Position numbers and translations under genes: made by a program | Source: Brenneria rubrifaciens | GTDB lineage: Bacteria > Pseudomonadota > Gammaproteobacteria > Enterobacterales > Enterobacteriaceae | Direction of reading: 5' to 3' | Length of the DNA: 64,000 nt | Assembly (NCBI RefSeq): GCF_005484945.1 | Contig: NZ_CP034035.1 | Span: 496,001-560,000, forward strand | Part shown: positions 20,791 through 31,466 of the stretch, one piece after another | Position numbering within the stretch: the first letter of the stretch is position 1 | Layout: each line of letters begins with the position of its first letter | Notes under the pieces: model-generated | What the model was told of the DNA's origin: nothing | The model's input: only the letters and a program-made list of their open reading frames with translations | Database searches by the model: none

Positions 20791-20809
20791 TATACTGGGG
20801 GGGAGTATA
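20791..20809 (+). promoter_or_regulatory. RcnR-like operator upstream of dmeF
   Basis: TATACT-GGGGGGG-AGTATA: a perfect 6-bp inverted repeat flanking seven Gs. It contains TACT-G6-N-AGTA exactly. It sits 19-37 bp before dmeF, where a bound repressor would block initiation. Confidence 0.75.
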
Positions 20810-20827
20810 ACAAGGAGGGAATAACGG

Positions 20828-21811
20828 ATGTCACTGATACAGATAAATGGTGCCCACCCCCACAGTCATGTTTTTGACGAGGGCAACCCGCTGGCGGAAA
20901 GGAACACTCGATACGCTACCCTGCTCACCGCTGTCATGATGGTGGTTGAAATTGCGGGAGGCTGGTATTTCAACTCTATGGCATTGCTGGCGGACGGCTG
21001 GCATATGAGTTCGCATGCGTTGGCGCTGGGGCTTTCTGCCGTGGCTTATGCGGCGGCCAGGCGGCTGGCGTCGGACCGCCGTTTTACGTTCGGCACCTGG
21101 AAGATTGAGATTCTGGGTGGGTTTACCAGCGCGATTCTACTGGGGATTGTCGCCTTTGTGATGATGTATGAATCAGTAGACCGGCTACTGAATCCGGCAG
21201 TAATTTACTACGATCAGGCCATTGCGATCGCCGCCGTTGGTTTACTGGTTAACCTGACTTGTGCCTGGTTGTTGCGTGATCACTCCGCCCACAATCATTC
21301 CCATCACCATGCTCATCATCATGATCATCCTACGTCGGCTTCCCATCAACATAGTGGGCATCAGGATTTGAATCTGCGCTCTGCCTACCTGCATGTGATT
21401 GCTGATGCGGCGACATCCGTTCTGGCTATTGTGGCATTGATCTGCGGTAAATTCTGGGGAGCCGCTTGGTTGGACCCGGTCATGGGCATGGCTGGGGCCA
21501 TTATGGTTGCAGTGTGGGCGTATGGCCTGATTCGCCAGACCGGTAAAGTTTTGCTGGATGCGGAAATGGATGCGCCGGTGGTGCAGGAAATTCGGGAAGT
21601 CATTGACGCCAGTTCGATTCCTGCCGAATTAACGGACCTGCATGTGTGGCGGGTGGGAACGGCAAAGTATGCCTGTATTCTGAGTTTGACAACCGATCGG
21701 GTGGTTCCTCCCGATTACTACAAGCGGCAATTAGCCATCCATGAAGAACTTGTTCACATCACGGTTGAAATCAATATCGTCGCTAAGGCTAACATTTCTT
21801 TTCCCTGCTGA
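20828..21811 (+). CDS. dmeF: Cation diffusion facilitator metal exporter (DmeF-like)
   Basis: 327-residue inner-membrane metal/proton antiporter. There are six predicted membrane segments. Metal-site motifs are ADGWHMSSHAL in TM2 and HVIADAATSV in TM5. A His-rich cytoplasmic loop (about 158-180, many HH and HxH pairs) lies between TM4 and TM5. A cytoplasmic C-terminal domain ends the protein (LTDLHVWRVG). The His-rich N-terminus (GAHPHSHVF) and pairing with an RcnR-type repressor indicate Co/Ni export of the DmeF type. ATG 20828 follows AAGGAGGG. Confidence 0.88.
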   Translation: MSLIQINGAHPHSHVFDEGNPLAERNTRYATLLTAVMMVVEIAGGWYFNSMALLADGWHMSSHALALGLSAVAYAAARRLASDRRFTFGTWKIEILGGFTSAILLGIVAFVMMYESVDRLLNPAVIYYDQAIAIAAVGLLVNLTCAWLLRDHSAHNHSHHHAHHHDHPTSASHQHSGHQDLNLRSAYLHVIADAATSVLAIVALICGKFWGAAWLDPVMGMAGAIMVAVWAYGLIRQTGKVLLDAEMDAPVVQEIREVIDASSIPAELTDLHVWRVGTAKYACILSLTTDRVVPPDYYKRQLAIHEELVHITVEINIVAKANISFPC

Positions 21812-21906
21812 TTTTTCTTCTCTCGCGTTATCCGTTTTACATCCCGCTCCCGGTGTTTACCGGGAGAAAACGCTATGATTAACGGGTACGATAGGGTGCG
21901 AAGTCT

Positions 21907-21938
21907 GGGTTACATGTGATTTAAATCACATGTAACCC
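21907..21938. promoter_or_regulatory. 32-bp perfect palindrome containing a consensus CRP site
   Basis: Bases 21907-21938 equal their own reverse complement. The core 21915-21930 is TGTGA-TTTAAA-TCACA, a perfect CRP consensus. No T-run follows, so it is not an intrinsic terminator. It would be the upstream CRP site of the deo promoter. Confidence 0.75.
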
Positions 21939-21967
21939 CACGTTGTTACACTGCTTTTGACATCAAA

Positions 21968-21983
21968 TGTGAATAAAGGCACA
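21968..21983 (+). promoter_or_regulatory. Second CRP-like site of the deo promoter
   Basis: TGTGA-ATAAAG-GCACA: one mismatch to TGTGA N6 TCACA. Its centre is 53 bp from the centre of the palindromic site, matching E. coli deoP2 geometry. Confidence 0.6.
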
Positions 21984-22198
21984 AAATGGCCTGATGTGGC
22001 GTGGTTTAATACGTGAGAGGTTCCCGGTGTTGAATCGCCACAGGGTGTAGAGGAAGGCTAGCTGCGGTGAGAGGGATTTCGGTTGTCGCTCCCGGTGATT
22101 TCCCCTGAGCGCTATCTTCAAGGAACCAAGTCCGCTCGCCAAATGTACTGATATTGAGAGCGTTCGGTTGATGTTTCCCTGACGAGTTGGAGTGTTGT

Positions 22199-22978
22199 AT
22201 GACCACGTTAATTACCGCGGCGCAGCGTGCGCTGGGGCTGATGGATTTAACCACCCTTAATGATGACGATACGGACGAGAAAGCGATCGCGCTGTGTCAT
22301 CAGGCCAATAGTCCGGCGGGGAATACCGCCGCCATCTGTATCTACCCGCGTTTCATTCCCCTGGCTCGCAAGGTGCTGCGCGAGCAGGGCACGCCAGCGA
22401 TCCGTATTGCCACCGTCACCAATTTTCCTCATGGCAATAATGATATCGATATCGCGGTGGCGGAAACCCGGGCGGCGATTGCTTACGGGGCGGATGAAGT
22501 CGACGTGGTGTTTCCTTACCGTGCGTTGATGGCTGGCGATGCGCAATCCGGTTTTACGCTGGTCAAAGCCTGCAAAACGGAATGTCAGGCCGCCAATGTT
22601 GTGCTGAAGGTCATCATTGAAAGCGGTGAACTGGAGCGGCCGTCGTTGATTCGGCAGGCCAGCGAGATCGCTATTGACGCGGGGGCGGATTTTATTAAAA
22701 CCTCCACCGGTAAAGTGCCGGTTAATGCCACGCCGCAGAGCGCGGAAATCATGCTGAAAGTGATTCGCGATAAAGGCGTGGGCGATCGGGTTGGCTTCAA
22801 GGCGGCGGGCGGCGTGCGAAATGTTGAGGAGGCCGCTATTTATCTGCAACTGGCGGATGACATCATGGGCGCGGGCTGGGCCACGGCGCAGCATTTCCGT
22901 TTTGGCGCATCCAGTTTGTTAGCCAGCCTGCTGACGGTGTTAGGCCATCAGACGGCAGGCCGGCAGAGCGGCTATTGA
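22199..22978 (+). CDS. deoC: Deoxyribose-phosphate aldolase
   Basis: 259 residues. Class I aldolase splitting 2-deoxyribose-5-phosphate into acetaldehyde and glyceraldehyde-3-phosphate. The Schiff-base lysine is K167 in [20 protein letters not shown] (D102) and [10 protein letters not shown] are also conserved. Same length as E. coli DeoC. ATG 22199 follows GTTGGAG. First gene of deoCABD, the deoxyribonucleoside catabolic operon. Confidence 0.97.
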   Translation: MTTLITAAQRALGLMDLTTLNDDDTDEKAIALCHQANSPAGNTAAICIYPRFIPLARKVLREQGTPAIRIATVTNFPHGNNDIDIAVAETRAAIAYGADEVDVVFPYRALMAGDAQSGFTLVKACKTECQAANVVLKVIIESGELERPSLIRQASEIAIDAGADFIKTSTGKVPVNATPQSAEIMLKVIRDKGVGDRVGFKAAGGVRNVEEAAIYLQLADDIMGAGWATAQHFRFGASSLLASLLTVLGHQTAGRQSGY

Positions 22979-23047
22979 GCGCGCGACAGCGGAAGATCAC
23001 CGCATGACGCTCTCATTGCATCTTCCCTTATTTCAGGAGTGCAAGCC

Positions 23048-24376
23048 TTGTTTCTGATTCAGGAAATTATTCGTAAAAAGCGTGACGGCAACCCGTTGAG
23101 TGCCGAAGAAATCCGCTTTTTCATTAACGGCGTGTGCGATAACACGGTGTCTGAAGGGCAAATTGCGGCGCTGGCCATGACCATCTATTTCCATGATATG
23201 TCGATGGAGGAGCGTGTGGCGCTGACGCTGGCGATGCGCGATTCCGGCACGGTACTCGACTGGAGAGGGTTTAACCTGAATGGCCCGCTGGTGGACAAAC
23301 ATTCGACCGGCGGCGTCGGGGATGTCACCTCGCTGATGCTAGGGCCGATGGTCGCCGCCTGTGGCGGCTATGTGCCGATGATTTCAGGCCGGGGGCTGGG
23401 ACATACCGGCGGCACGCTCGATAAACTGGAGGCGATCCCCGGATTGAATGTCTTCCCTGATAACAATACCTTCCGGCAAATTATTCAGCGTGTCGGCGTG
23501 GCGATTATCGGACAGACCAGCTCTTTAGCCCCGGCGGATAAACGTTTTTATGCTACGCGGGACATTACCGCCACCGTGGATTCGATACCGCTGATCACCG
23601 CTTCCATTCTGGCGAAAAAGCTGGCCGAAGGGCTGGATGCGCTGGTGATGGACGTCAAGGTCGGCTCAGGCGCGTTGATGCCGACCTATGCGCTCTCCGA
23701 ACAGTTGGCTCAGGCCATCGTCGGTGTCGCCAATAACGCGGGCTGCCGCACCAGCGCGTTGTTGACCGACATGAATCAGGTGTTGGCCTCCAGCGCCGGT
23801 AATGCGCTGGAAATACGCGAAGCGTTGCGCTTCCTGACCGGCGAGCACCGCAACCCGCGTTTATATGAAGTCACTATGGCGCTGTGCGAAGAAATGCTGT
23901 TGGCCGGCGGGCTGGCCGACTCCGCCGCGGACGCCCGAGCCCGGTTGCAGGCCGTACTGGATAACGGTGAAGCGGCCGAGGTCTTCGGGCGGATGGTCGC
24001 CGCTCAGCGCGGCCCGGCGGATTTTGTCGATCACTATGCGCGTTATTTGCCGGTTGCGCTGTTAAGCAAACCTGTGTTTGCCGATCGTGAAGGTATCGTC
24101 AGCGCGATGGATACCCGCGCGTTAGGCATGGCGGTGGTGTCATTGGGTGGAGGACGTCGGCAGGCCAGTGATACCATCGATTATAGCGTCGGGCTGGGTG
24201 AGATGGCCTGTCTGGGAGAGCGCGTCGATCATCAGCGACCGCTGGCGGTGATCCACGCCAATACGGAAGCGCAATGGCAACAGGCGGCGGAAGCCGTGCG
24301 CAGCGCCATCACGCTCGGCGATGTTGCCCTCGAAACGCCCCCGATGATTTATCGTCGGATGAGTGCTGAAGATTGA
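23048..24376 (+). CDS. deoA: Thymidine phosphorylase
   Basis: 442 residues. Cleaves thymidine with phosphate to thymine and deoxyribose-1-phosphate. Signature [19 protein letters not shown], followed by [16 protein letters not shown] and [13 protein letters not shown]. The start is TTG 23048, eight bases after AGGAG (23035-23039), giving [14 protein letters not shown] as in the family. An upstream GTG at 23039 overlaps the ribosome-binding site and is rejected. 69 bp after deoC. Confidence 0.96.
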   Translation: MFLIQEIIRKKRDGNPLSAEEIRFFINGVCDNTVSEGQIAALAMTIYFHDMSMEERVALTLAMRDSGTVLDWRGFNLNGPLVDKHSTGGVGDVTSLMLGPMVAACGGYVPMISGRGLGHTGGTLDKLEAIPGLNVFPDNNTFRQIIQRVGVAIIGQTSSLAPADKRFYATRDITATVDSIPLITASILAKKLAEGLDALVMDVKVGSGALMPTYALSEQLAQAIVGVANNAGCRTSALLTDMNQVLASSAGNALEIREALRFLTGEHRNPRLYEVTMALCEEMLLAGGLADSAADARARLQAVLDNGEAAEVFGRMVAAQRGPADFVDHYARYLPVALLSKPVFADREGIVSAMDTRALGMAVVSLGGGRRQASDTIDYSVGLGEMACLGERVDHQRPLAVIHANTEAQWQQAAEAVRSAITLGDVALETPPMIYRRMSAED

Positions 24377-24432
24377 TATTTCCAACGCCGGCAGACTAGG
24401 TTTGCAGCGCTTAACCGCGCAGGAGATGAATA

Positions 24433-25656
24433 ATGAAACGTGCATATATTATGGTACTCGACTCATTTGGTATTGGTTGCAGTGCCGATGCGGAACGTTT
24501 TGGCGACGCAGGTTCGGATACGCTTGGCCATATTGCGCAAGCTTGTGCGGCAGGCAAAGCGGATCAAGGCCGTAAAGGGCCGTTGCATTTGCCTCACCTG
24601 AGCCGGTTAGGGTTGGGAAAAGCGGCGCAGGCCGCCACCGGTACTTTCCCGGCAGGGTTGGATGCGCAGGCCGACATTATTGGCGCTTACGCCCATGCCA
24701 GCGAAATTTCTTCGGGGAAAGACACGCCGTCGGGTCACTGGGAAATTGCCGGTGTGCCCGTGCTGTTCGACTGGGGATATTTCAAGGATGAAGAAAACAG
24801 CTTCCCTCAGGAACTACTGGATCTGCTGGTCGAGCGCGCCGGCTTAGCGGGTTATCTGGGCAACTGCCACGCGTCCGGCACGGTGATTCTGGATAAACTG
24901 GGTGAAGAGCATATGAAAACCGGCAAGCCGATTTTCTACACCTCCGCGGATTCCGTGTTCCAGATTGCCTGTCATGAAGAAACCTTCGGCCTGGAAAAAC
25001 TGTACGCACTGTGTGAAATCACCCGTGACGCGCTGACTGACGGCGGTTATAACATCGGACGCGTGATCGCGCGCCCGTTCTTGGGCGAGCAGCCCGGCCG
25101 CTTTGAGCGTACCGGCAATCGCCGCGATCTGGCCGTCGAACCGCCCGCGCCGACCATGCTGAAAAAACTGGTGGATGAGAAGGGCGGCGAAGTGGTGTCG
25201 GTGGGGAAAATCGCCGATATTTATGCGCAGGCGGGGATTACCCGAAAAGTGAAGGCCACCGGTATCGATGCGCTGTTCGACGCCACGCTGAAAGAAATGG
25301 ACAACGCGGGGGATAACACCATCGTGTTTACCAACTTTGTTGATTTCGACTCCGCGTACGGTCACCGCCGGGATGTGGCGGGCTACGCCGCCGCGCTGGA
25401 GCGGTTCGATCGTCGTCTGCCGGAGATGCTCTCGCGCGTGACGGGAGAGGATATTCTGATCCTGACCGCCGATCACGGTTGCGATCCCACCTGGCATGGC
25501 ACCGAGCATACCCGCGAACAGGTGCCGGTGTTGATTTATGGACCGAAGGTGAAGCCGGGTTCGTATGGACACCGTGAAACGTTCGCGGATATCGGTCAGA
25601 CGGTAGCGAAGTACTTTGGCCTGTCGCCGATGGATTATGGGACATCTATCCTGTAA
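24433..25656 (+). CDS. deoB: Phosphopentomutase
   Basis: 407 residues of the alkaline-phosphatase-like metalloenzyme superfamily. Interconverts (deoxy)ribose-1-phosphate and 5-phosphate. N-terminal [14 protein letters not shown], the [10 protein letters not shown] loop carrying the phosphorylated Thr, and [22 protein letters not shown] with the metal-binding Asp/His residues. ATG 24433 follows AGGAG. Third gene of the deo operon. Confidence 0.97.
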   Translation: MKRAYIMVLDSFGIGCSADAERFGDAGSDTLGHIAQACAAGKADQGRKGPLHLPHLSRLGLGKAAQAATGTFPAGLDAQADIIGAYAHASEISSGKDTPSGHWEIAGVPVLFDWGYFKDEENSFPQELLDLLVERAGLAGYLGNCHASGTVILDKLGEEHMKTGKPIFYTSADSVFQIACHEETFGLEKLYALCEITRDALTDGGYNIGRVIARPFLGEQPGRFERTGNRRDLAVEPPAPTMLKKLVDEKGGEVVSVGKIADIYAQAGITRKVKATGIDALFDATLKEMDNAGDNTIVFTNFVDFDSAYGHRRDVAGYAAALERFDRRLPEMLSRVTGEDILILTADHGCDPTWHGTEHTREQVPVLIYGPKVKPGSYGHRETFADIGQTVAKYFGLSPMDYGTSIL

Positions 25657-25706
25657 CCGCAGCGGTTTGAAATGACTTTTTATGTTGATGAATAAGGAAG
25701 AAGAGC

Positions 25707-26426
25707 ATGGCAACGCCACATATTAATGCTGAAATGGGTGACTTCGCGGATGTCGTACTGATGCCGGGCGATCCGCTGCGCGCCAAATATATTGCGGAAA
25801 CGTTTTTGGAAAATGCCCGCGAAGTGAACAATGTGCGCGGCATGTTGGGTTTCACCGGTACGTATAAAGGCCGCAAGATTTCGGTAATGGGCCACGGCAT
25901 GGGCATTCCTTCCTGCTCGATCTATACCAAAGAGCTGATCACCGAGTTTGGCGTGAAAAAAATTATTCGCGTCGGCTCCTGCGGCGCGGTACGCAGCGAT
26001 GTGAAACTGCGTGACGTGGTGATTGGCATGGGCGCCTGTACGGACTCCAAAGTGAACCGTATGCGTTTCAAAGGTCATGACTATGCCGCCATCGCCGACT
26101 TTAACATGGTGCGCAATGCGGTGGATGCGGCGCAAACGCGCGGCGTGCCGGTTCGCGTCGGCAATATTTTCTCTGCCGATCTGTTCTATACGCCGGACCC
26201 GCATATGTTCGACGTGATGGAAAAGTACGGCATTCTCGGCGTGGAAATGGAGGCGGCCGGTATTTATGGCGTGGCGGCCGAATTCGGCGCCAAAGCGCTG
26301 GCCATCTGTACCGTATCCGATCATATTCGTTCGGGCGAACAAACCACGTCCGTGGAACGTCAGACCACGTTCAATGAAATGATCGAAATCGCGCTGGAGT
26401 CCGTTCTGCTAGGCGATAGCGAGTAA
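25707..26426 (+). CDS. deoD: Purine-nucleoside phosphorylase DeoD
   Basis: 239 residues, E. coli length. Hexameric phosphorylase acting on purine (deoxy)nucleosides. [13 protein letters not shown] (phosphate loop), [12 protein letters not shown], and the base-binding/catalytic segment [14 protein letters not shown] followed by TVSDHI (Asp acid). ATG 25707 follows GAAGAAGAG. Last gene of the operon, in tandem with deoB. Confidence 0.97.
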   Translation: MATPHINAEMGDFADVVLMPGDPLRAKYIAETFLENAREVNNVRGMLGFTGTYKGRKISVMGHGMGIPSCSIYTKELITEFGVKKIIRVGSCGAVRSDVKLRDVVIGMGACTDSKVNRMRFKGHDYAAIADFNMVRNAVDAAQTRGVPVRVGNIFSADLFYTPDPHMFDVMEKYGILGVEMEAAGIYGVAAEFGAKALAICTVSDHIRSGEQTTSVERQTTFNEMIEIALESVLLGDSE

Positions 26427-26545
26427 ATTACGGTCGGCGACGGATGATATTCAGGTTCTGCCAGGGGATAGGCTTTTCAGCCCTATCTCCGCTTCCGCTT
26501 TTTTCCGACGCTGGCGAACGGCGGGAGAGCAGAGATCTGCGACTT

Positions 26546-26989
26546 TTATCCCAGCGGCAGCGCCATGATAATGGCATCTTCACGGCCTGTGGCGCTGGGG
26601 TAGTAGTCGCGCCGCAACGATACCTCGTTAAAGCCCAGACTTTCGTATAGCGCGATGGCCCGGTGATTTGATGCGCGCACTTCCAGCCACAGCGTCAGAA
26701 TACCGCGTTTTTCCATTTCCCGGATGACGTGTTCGAGCAGCTCCCGGCCAAGACCCTGACGCCGATAATCCGGGTGCACGGCGATGTTGAACAGTGTTGC
26801 TTCATCCAGCACCACTTGGGTAATGGCATAGGCGGCCATGCGCCCGTGGCGGCTCAGCTTCAGGTTGACGTAGCGTTCTCCCTGATTGCTGGCAAAGGTT
26901 TTTTCCGTCCACGGAAAGGCGTGACTGGCTTGTTCAATCAGCAAGGCTTGCGCCAGATCGGTGGGTGTCAGAGAAGATATCGTGTTCAT
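26546..26989 (-). CDS. rimI: Ribosomal protein S18-alanine N-acetyltransferase RimI
   Basis: 147 residues, GNAT fold. Acetylates the N-terminal alanine of ribosomal protein S18. The acetyl-CoA loop is VHPDYRRQGLGRELLEHVI; WLEVRASNHRAIALYESLGF and RRDYYP are typical of RimI. ATG 26989 (MNTISSLTP) matches the family length and lies inside the 3' end of holD, a 56-bp overlap as is usual for holD-rimI. Confidence 0.94.
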   Translation of the reverse strand: MNTISSLTPTDLAQALLIEQASHAFPWTEKTFASNQGERYVNLKLSRHGRMAAYAITQVVLDEATLFNIAVHPDYRRQGLGRELLEHVIREMEKRGILTLWLEVRASNHRAIALYESLGFNEVSLRRDYYPSATGREDAIIMALPLG

Positions 26990-27371
26990 GTTCGCAAATT
27001 TGTTGCCACAGCGACCGTTTGGCCGCGGCACTCTGAGAAAGCTCGGCCAAGGCCGGGCTGGTTAGCTGGACGCCTTCCAACGCAAGCGGCGTTTCCACAC
27101 CCAAACGCCAGCTGTGGCAGCGGGTTTTTTCGGGGAGCATCACGGTTTGCTGCGGGGTCAGACGGTAGGTTTGCTCCGGCGTAAGCACCAAACTGCGTAA
27201 AATATCGTTCAGCAGCGGGGCGTCATCAGGCAGCGGCTCGGCGGACACGATAACCAGACGGACTTGTGCGGGCAGACTGACGGCGATTTCTCCCTGCAAC
27301 GCAGCCGGGCGCTTCAGCGTCCACTGTGTAATACCCAGTTGTTGTAGCAGCCAGTCACGTCTTGATTCCAT
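26934..27371 (-). CDS. holD: DNA polymerase III subunit psi
   Basis: 145 residues. Links the clamp loader to single-stranded-DNA-binding protein through the chi subunit. Conserved: SRRDWLLQQLGITQWTLKRPAALQGEIAV near the N-terminus and HSWRLGVETPLALEG later, ending in LWQQICEHEHD. The C-terminal tail is about eight residues longer than in E. coli. It overlaps rimI and diverges from rsmC across 110 bp, as in E. coli. Confidence 0.93.
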   Translation of the reverse strand: MESRRDWLLQQLGITQWTLKRPAALQGEIAVSLPAQVRLVIVSAEPLPDDAPLLNDILRSLVLTPEQTYRLTPQQTVMLPEKTRCHSWRLGVETPLALEGVQLTSPALAELSQSAAAKRSLWQQICEHEHDIFSDTHRSGASLAD

Positions 27372-27481
27372 GCTTTATCCTGTCTGGATAGCGATTATGC
27401 CGCGCTATGCTAGCAAACCCATCGTACATGCGCCAACAAAGCTCTATAATCCCGGTTCAATTATTAAGGAGCCATAGTCTG

Positions 27482-28528
27482 ATGTCCGTATTAACCCCAG
27501 CCAGTGAAGTCATACTGCGCCATAGCGACGAATTCGTCTCACGCCGGGTCTTGTTTGCCGGTGATTTACAAGACACTTTGCCAGCGCAGTTTGAAGCGTC
27601 TGATGTGCGTGTCCACGCCACGCAGTTTCATCACTGGCAGCAGTTAAACCGGTCATTGGGCGATCGCGTTCAGTATGGTTTGCTGGCGGATGCTGCGCTG
27701 GCGGCGGATTGCGATACCCTGATTTATTATTGGCCGAAGAGCAAACAGGAAGCGGAATTCCAACTGTTCAATCTGTTGTCGTTACTGCCTGTCAGCACTG
27801 AAATCTTTGTGGTGGGCGAGAACCGCAGCGGCGTGCGTAGCGCGGAAAACATGCTGGCCGATGTTGCCGCGCTGATGAAAATCGACAGCGCCCGCCGCTG
27901 CGGGCTTTATCACGGACGTATCGATAAACAGACTGCCTTCGATCTTGATGAATGGTGGGACGAGTATGTTTACGATGGCGTGACCGTAAAAACCCTGCCC
28001 GGCGTATTCAGCCGTGACGGACTGGACCCGGGCAGCCAACTGTTGTTGTCCACTTTTGAACCGCACATAAAAGGCAACGTGCTGGATATCGCTTGCGGCG
28101 CGGGCGTGCTGGCCGCGGCGCTGGCGAAGCAATCCCCGAAAATCCGTCTGACGCTGAGCGATGTCAGCGCCGGCGCCGTTGAATCCAGTAAAGCGACGAT
28201 GGCCGCCAACCAATTGGAGGGCGAGGTCATCGCCAGCAACGTTTACTCGAACATTACCGGTCGTTTTGACATGATCGTATCCAATCCTCCGTTCCATGAT
28301 GGTTTGCAAACCAGTCTGCAAGCGGTGGAACTGCTGATTCGAGGGGCGGTGGCGCATCTGCCGATTGGCGGGCAGTTGCGCATCGTCGCCAATGCGTTCC
28401 TGCCGTACCCGGCTTTGCTGGACGCGGCCTTTGGCAGCCATGAAGTTCTGGCGCAGACCGGGCGCTTCAAGGTATATCAGGCCACGGTCGGCCGTCCGCC
28501 GCGCACTGCCGCTAAAGGCCGCCATTAG
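27482..28528 (+). CDS. rsmC: 16S rRNA (guanine(1207)-N2)-methyltransferase RsmC
   Basis: 348 residues. Two Rossmann-like methyltransferase domains; the second is catalytic. The SAM motif is [18 protein letters not shown] and the guanine-N2 catalytic motif is SNPPFHDG. Methylates G1207 of 16S rRNA in the assembled 30S subunit. ATG 27482 ([14 protein letters not shown]) is the family start, preceded by AAGGAG. It converges on the aldo-keto reductase gene, whose stop lies 3 bp away. Confidence 0.95.
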   Translation: MSVLTPASEVILRHSDEFVSRRVLFAGDLQDTLPAQFEASDVRVHATQFHHWQQLNRSLGDRVQYGLLADAALAADCDTLIYYWPKSKQEAEFQLFNLLSLLPVSTEIFVVGENRSGVRSAENMLADVAALMKIDSARRCGLYHGRIDKQTAFDLDEWWDEYVYDGVTVKTLPGVFSRDGLDPGSQLLLSTFEPHIKGNVLDIACGAGVLAAALAKQSPKIRLTLSDVSAGAVESSKATMAANQLEGEVIASNVYSNITGRFDMIVSNPPFHDGLQTSLQAVELLIRGAVAHLPIGGQLRIVANAFLPYPALLDAAFGSHEVLAQTGRFKVYQATVGRPPRTAAKGRH

Positions 28529-28531
28529 TGT

Positions 28532-29524
<993 letters not shown>

Positions 29525-29638
29525 TGTGTCGTCCTCATGTTGGTATGGCGAGTAACATGAGTTTGGTTGTTTATCGCTTAAAGATAAAGCCCCCAATTCA
29601 TGCAACACTATTCAAAAAACAACAACAATGGAGACGTG

Positions 29639-30544
29639 ATGGATCAAATTCAGGCGATGCGCGTTTTTGTCCGAATTGCGGAGCTGGGAAGCTTTAGCCG
29701 TGCGGCCGAAAGGCTGGCGCTACCGCGTGCCACGGTCAGTCATACCCTCAAACAGCTTGAGGCTCGTCTGGGCGTGCGCTTATTGCAGAGGACCACCCGC
29801 CAGGTGCAGATCACCACGGAAGGCCAGATTTATTATCAGCGTTGTACCCAGTTACTGTCGGAAATTGAAGAAACGGACCTGCTCTTCACGCAACATCGGC
29901 AGCAGCCGGTGGGCAATGTGCGGGTTGATATGCCTCACTCGCTGGCGCGTGGGGTGGTGATCCCTGCTTTGAGCGAGTTTTACCAGCGCTATCCGCAGAT
30001 TACGCTGTCGCTGAGCGCCAACGATTCGGCAATTAACGTGCGGCGGGAAGGCGTGGATTGCGTACTGCGGGCCTGGCAGTCAGAGAGTGATTCGCTGGCG
30101 ACCCGCCATTTACCTTCAATACCGCAGATAACCTGCGCCTCAGCCCGTTATCTGGCCGCGTCTGGTATCCCGCTGTCGTTGGACGATCTGCCTGCGCATC
30201 AGGCGGTGGGTTATTTTTCGCTACGCACCGGGCAGCGCTATCCACTGGAGTTTATGCATAGTGGGGAATGCATTACCTCTATGATACCCGGCAAGCTGGA
30301 GGTGAACGGCACCGATGCCTACGTGGCGGCCTGCCGCGCCGGGTTCGGGCTGATTCAGGCGCCGAGGTATGGCCTGCTGCGCTGGCTGGACAGCGGCGAA
30401 CTGGTGGAAATATTGCCAGACACGCCGCCGCCGGATATGCCGTTATATGTGATGTACCCGCCCGGACGCTTCCTTGCGCCGCGGATCCAGGTATTCATTG
30501 AATGGCTGAATGAACTCTTTTCCCGCCATGCCGCGGCGAGGTGA
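29639..30544 (+). CDS. LysR-family transcriptional regulator
   Basis: 301 residues. N-terminal winged helix-turn-helix (about 1-60: MRVFVRIAELGSFSRAAERL, RATVSHTLKQLEARLGVRLLQRTTR), then an effector-binding domain of the type-2 periplasmic-binding fold. ATG 29639 follows ATGGAGACG. Transcribed divergently from the aldo/keto reductase with 114 bp between the starts, the usual LysR arrangement. The target and effector are unknown. Confidence 0.88.
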   Translation: MDQIQAMRVFVRIAELGSFSRAAERLALPRATVSHTLKQLEARLGVRLLQRTTRQVQITTEGQIYYQRCTQLLSEIEETDLLFTQHRQQPVGNVRVDMPHSLARGVVIPALSEFYQRYPQITLSLSANDSAINVRREGVDCVLRAWQSESDSLATRHLPSIPQITCASARYLAASGIPLSLDDLPAHQAVGYFSLRTGQRYPLEFMHSGECITSMIPGKLEVNGTDAYVAACRAGFGLIQAPRYGLLRWLDSGELVEILPDTPPPDMPLYVMYPPGRFLAPRIQVFIEWLNELFSRHAAAR

Positions 30545-30585
30545 CGATTTTTGCAACAAACCCGGCATGCCAGAGGAAATAATCA

Positions 30586-30613
30586 TTGACCTTAACGGTA
30601 AAACCTCTAGAAT
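30586..30613 (+). promoter_or_regulatory. Promoter of the tRNA-Leu cluster
   Basis: TTGACC (30586-30591), a 16-bp spacer and TAGAAT (30608-30613), followed by the GC-rich discriminator TCGCCCCCG. Such a discriminator is typical of stringently controlled stable-RNA promoters. The first tRNA begins 42 bp later. Confidence 0.65.
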
Positions 30614-30655
30614 TCGCCCCCGTGGTGGCATCGCCAGGCGCGGTGTGACGGGCTT

Positions 30656-30742
30656 GCGAAGGTGGCGGAATTGGTAGACGCGCTAGCTTCAGGTGTTAGT
30701 GCCTTAACGGGCGTGAGGGTTCAAGTCCCTCTCTTCGCACCA
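30656..30742 (+). tRNA. leuQ: tRNA-Leu (anticodon CAG), copy 1
   Basis: 87 nt with encoded CCA. Class II tRNA with a long variable arm. Acceptor GCGAAGG pairs with CTTCGC-A, and the anticodon loop is CTTCAGG. First of three near-identical tandem copies, like E. coli leuQPV. Confidence 0.96.
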
Positions 30743-30827
30743 AACTCACCACAGACATCATGGTTGCAAACCGCGGCCTGATGGCAGTAACGTTATCGTT
30801 GTATCAGTCGTATCGCAGAGCATCCAC

Positions 30828-30914
30828 GCGAAGGTGGCGGAATTGGTAGACGCGCTAGCTTCAGGTGTTAGTGTCTTAACGGACGTGAGGGTTCAAGTCC
30901 CTCTCTTCGCACCA
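30828..30914 (+). tRNA. leuP: tRNA-Leu (anticodon CAG), copy 2
   Basis: 87 nt with CCA. Identical to copies 1 and 3 except for the variable-arm stem (GTCTTAACGGAC instead of GCCTTAACGGGC), where both sides of one base pair have changed together, so pairing is preserved. Confidence 0.96.
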
Positions 30915-30974
30915 CGTTGCGGCCCGGATTGGGCGGTGATACGCATTGCACGATGATAAAACAGGTTTCCCAGT

Positions 30975-31061
30975 GCGAAGGTGGCGGAATTGGTAGACGC
31001 GCTAGCTTCAGGTGTTAGTGCCTTAACGGGCGTGAGGGTTCAAGTCCCTCTCTTCGCACCA
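30975..31061 (+). tRNA. leuV: tRNA-Leu (anticodon CAG), copy 3
   Basis: 87 nt with CCA, identical in sequence to copy 1 by inspection. The spacers between the three tRNAs (85 and 60 bp) are unrelated, consistent with one processed polycistronic precursor. Confidence 0.96.
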
Positions 31062-31138
31062 CGCCTTTTCAGCCCCCGCTCTTTGCAGCCATTGAATCCC
31101 GCTTTGATAGTATTTCTTCCTCATACACGCTACTTAAC

Positions 31139-31429
31139 CTAACCCAGCGTGACATTAAACATAACCGACAGCGCCGCCAGTCCGCTTGCCAGCACCACGC
31201 ACGATGGCAGTAACAGATAGTGCCGCAGACGCTGATGAAGCAGCATGAATAACGTTGTCAACAGGGCGACGGCGATAATCACTTTGAGATGCGTCAGGTT
31301 AAGATCGAGCATTGTCAGAAGCGGCATGATGGCGCAAGGCAGTAACAGGCTCCAGACGCTGGACAGATGTTTCCCTATACACCAACTTACGCTCCACAAA
31401 CCACATGCGGTAATCATCGCGGTCAGCAT
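31139..31429 (-). CDS. DUF1435 family membrane protein (YjjZ-like)
   Basis: 96 residues with about three hydrophobic segments and the motif LHQRLRHYLLLPSCVVLASG, which I recognise from the DUF1435/YjjZ group next to fhuF in E. coli. Function unknown. The start chosen is ATG 31429, with AGGT upstream. The longer frame (from 31492) would place the Fur box inside the gene. It is divergent from fhuF. The upstream Fur box suggests iron-repressed expression. Confidence 0.68.
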   Translation of the reverse strand: MLTAMITACGLWSVSWCIGKHLSSVWSLLLPCAIMPLLTMLDLNLTHLKVIIAVALLTTLFMLLHQRLRHYLLLPSCVVLASGLAALSVMFNVTLG

Positions 31430-31447
31430 TTTTTTACCTGTCAATAT

Positions 31448-31466
31448 GATAATGATAATTAATATC
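31448..31466. promoter_or_regulatory. Fur box
   Basis: GATAATGATAATTAATATC matches the 19-bp Fur consensus at 17 of 19 positions. It lies 19 bp upstream of the DUF1435 ATG, ideal for repressing that gene. fhuF lies 254 bp away on the other side; a weaker Fur-like stretch is near 31669-31687. Confidence 0.7.

Larger units (their letters stand above)
21812..22198 (+). promoter_or_regulatory. deo promoter region (deoP2-like) and long leader
   Basis: 387 bp without a coding gene. It holds two CRP-type sites whose centres are 53 bp apart (listed separately). A TTTAAT hexamer at 22005-22010 is placed as a -10 for a promoter with the downstream CRP site near -40. About 180 nt of leader then precede deoC. 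In E. coli deoP2 has CRP sites 53 bp apart with CytR between them. Confidence 0.6.

Noticed and set aside
21907-21938. 32-bp palindrome as a terminator of dmeF
   Set aside because: No T-run on either side; the core is a perfect CRP site placed correctly for a deo promoter.
25680-26342. Minus-strand open frame of 220 codons opposite deoD
   Set aside because: His/Arg-rich antisense translation of a highly conserved gene.
30656-31061. Three near-identical 87-bp units with unique spacers, resembling a CRISPR-like array
   Set aside because: Each unit is a complete tRNA-Leu(CAG) with CCA; the spacing is irregular and no cas genes are present.
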